From contig JAACJO010000009.1 of the NCBI GenBank assembly GCA_013368445.1, positions 1,550,001 through 1,614,000 on the forward strand: a stretch of DNA of 64,000 bases, written 5' to 3'. Below the pieces are notes generated by a model. It ran no database searches. It saw nothing but the letters and a program-made list of their open reading frames with translations, and had not been told where the DNA came from. Of this stretch, positions 63,083 to 64,000 are shown in pieces. The DNA comes from Leucocoprinus leucothites. Its lineage: Eukaryota > Basidiomycota > Agaricomycetes > Agaricales > Agaricaceae. The position numbers and the translations under genes are program-made. Within the stretch, counting starts at the first letter, position 1, and every line of letters starts with the position of its first letter.

Positions 63083-64000
63083 CTTGGGCTGAACAGCCTT
63101 GGTAAACAAGTCTGCCACATTCTGGCTGGTGGAGATGTACTCTGGAGCAATGAAAGCGGACTGTACAGCATCTTGGAGCCAGTAGAACCACAGATCCAGG
63201 TGTTTCATGTGACCATGATGCTCAGGATTCTTGGAAACATCAATCCCAGACTTGTTGTCAATCAGGAGAGTGGAAGCATAGGAAGGGAAATAGCCAAACT
63301 CCATCAGAATGTTCCTCATCCACATGATCTCCTTGCCAGCCTCAACTGCAGCCACATACTCAGCCTCTGTAGAAGAGAGAGTAACAAAGGGCTGATGCTT
63401 GGAGGACCATCCCACAGCTCCACCACACACCAGAGTCACATATCCACCTGTAGAGCAACTGGTTTGCTTACAACTACCATGGGAAGCATCTGTGTAGGTC
63501 AGAAAGAGCTCCTCAGCAAGTGTGGAGAGTTCTGTGCTAGGAGAGAGCGGAGTTTTCACAGAATTGCAGTCAGACATGTTGAATCTGTTGAGGAGCTCCT
63601 GGACATAGTGGGACTGGGAAAGCAAAATAGTGTGGGCTTCAAGGTCCTGCTTGACCAGGACAGAGAGGAGGAATGTAGTGGCTCCCAAATCGCACAATTT
63701 GAAGTGTTTCTGCAGCTCCAGCACTGTGGCATCCATGGCAGCATCATTCTTTGAAACAAGGGTGATATCATCAATGAAAACAGGCACTATGACCTTGACT
63801 TCACCCTTGGAGTAGATGTAGATGGAACTGTCACTCTGGAGTTGTTTAAAGCCCAGGGAATCAAGCACAGTGTGTAGCTTCTTGTTCCACTGCCTGGCTG
63901 ACTGTTTGAGGCCATAGAGCGATTTGTGCAGCTTGCAAACGACGTTTGGGCCTCCCTGGTGATATCCTTCAGGCTGCCTCATGTAAATGTCCTCATCCAG
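63077..64000 (-). pseudogene. C1 pol: RT C-terminal part and RNase H, with in-frame deletion
   Basis: Open from the window edge to TAG 63077-63079 (about 307 codons here). RT: YMRQPEGYHQGG, VCKLHKSLYGLKQSARQWN, catalytic VFIDDITLVS and LGATTFLLSVLVKQD. RNase H: LTYTDASHGSCKQT, STGGYVTLV, VTLSSTEAEYVAAVEAGKEI, IDNKSGIDVSKNPEHHGHMKHLD and NVADLFTKAV. Between STELS and TLAEEL (about 63521) roughly 75 residues of the conserved RT-RNase H connection (AVGSLQYL to LRYLKGT) are missing without a frame break. Such a deletion should inactivate the enzyme. The missing block resembles 57038-57262. Confidence 0.88.

Larger units (their letters stand above)
62857..64000 (-). mobile_element. Ty1/copia element C1, 3' end (runs off the window)
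   Basis: 3' LTR 62857-63082 and pol 63077-64000, minus strand, open at the right edge. The LTR family is the same as the solo LTR at 782-1007. The pol stop (TAG 63077-63079) lies inside the first bases of the LTR, a compact layout common in copia elements. CpG-poor. TSD not testable because the 5' LTR is outside. Confidence 0.92.

Noticed and set aside
1..64000. Host genes, rRNA, or prokaryotic features such as operons or ribosome binding sites
   Set aside because: Every long open frame belongs to an element or is a shadow of one; the introns, LINEs and chromoviruses are eukaryotic.

Overview
This window is a block of fungal transposable elements with no host gene that I can support. The organism is most likely a basidiomycete (Agaricomycotina-like). 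The evidence is Tad-type LINEs with ORF1 zinc knuckles, chromodomain Ty3/Gypsy elements, a 52-nt GT-AG intron, a Tc1/mariner element, and decay by transitions at CpG. This assignment is inference from element types; no ribosomal or conserved host gene is present to confirm it.

The core is a nest six elements deep, and most levels are proven by target-site duplications (TSDs). LINE-A copy LA1 (minus, 4244-48703) is split by LINE-A copy LA2 (plus, 11044-44116). LA2 is split by gypsy G2 (minus, 15638-41736), G2 by LINE-B copy LB (plus, 21865-38462), LB by LINE-A copy LA3 (minus, 22290-38223), and LA3 by gypsy G1 (minus, 23229-32161). Side insertions are a full-length LINE-B2 (4425-8482) in LA1, a truncated LINE-A (4705-5164) in that B2, an unassigned 1.3-kb insert (6579-7911), a Tc1/mariner copy (17549-19141) in G2, and three solo LTRs.

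Left flank (1-4243): LINE-B fragments in both orientations, with a copia solo LTR and a truncated B2. Right flank (48704-64000): LINE-A fragments LA4 and LA5, an internally deleted LINE-B1, a stray copia piece, gypsy G3 with one LTR, a copia LTR of family C2, and the 3' end of copia C1 running off the window.

LINE-A carries ORF1 (zinc-knuckle protein) and ORF2 (endonuclease, reverse transcriptase, RNase H, C-terminal Cys/His motif), joined by a TAA-AT-ATG overlap suggesting reinitiation. LINE-B carries only an ORF1 but shares both termini with LINE-A, so it looks like a gag-only partner mobilised by the LINE-A ORF2. G1 and G2 both appear to be self-primed, Tf1-like chromoviruses: the sequence 33 nt downstream of the LTR TATA box is complementary to the primer site beside the 5' LTR. 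G2 and G3 carry a convergent antisense ORF near the 3' LTR encoding a six-cysteine cluster with Zn(II)2Cys6 spacing, and G1 instead has an extra sense ORF with two zinc knuckles. Older copies have almost lost CpG and show many CGA-to-TGA stops; LA3 and LB, deep in the nest, keep CpG.
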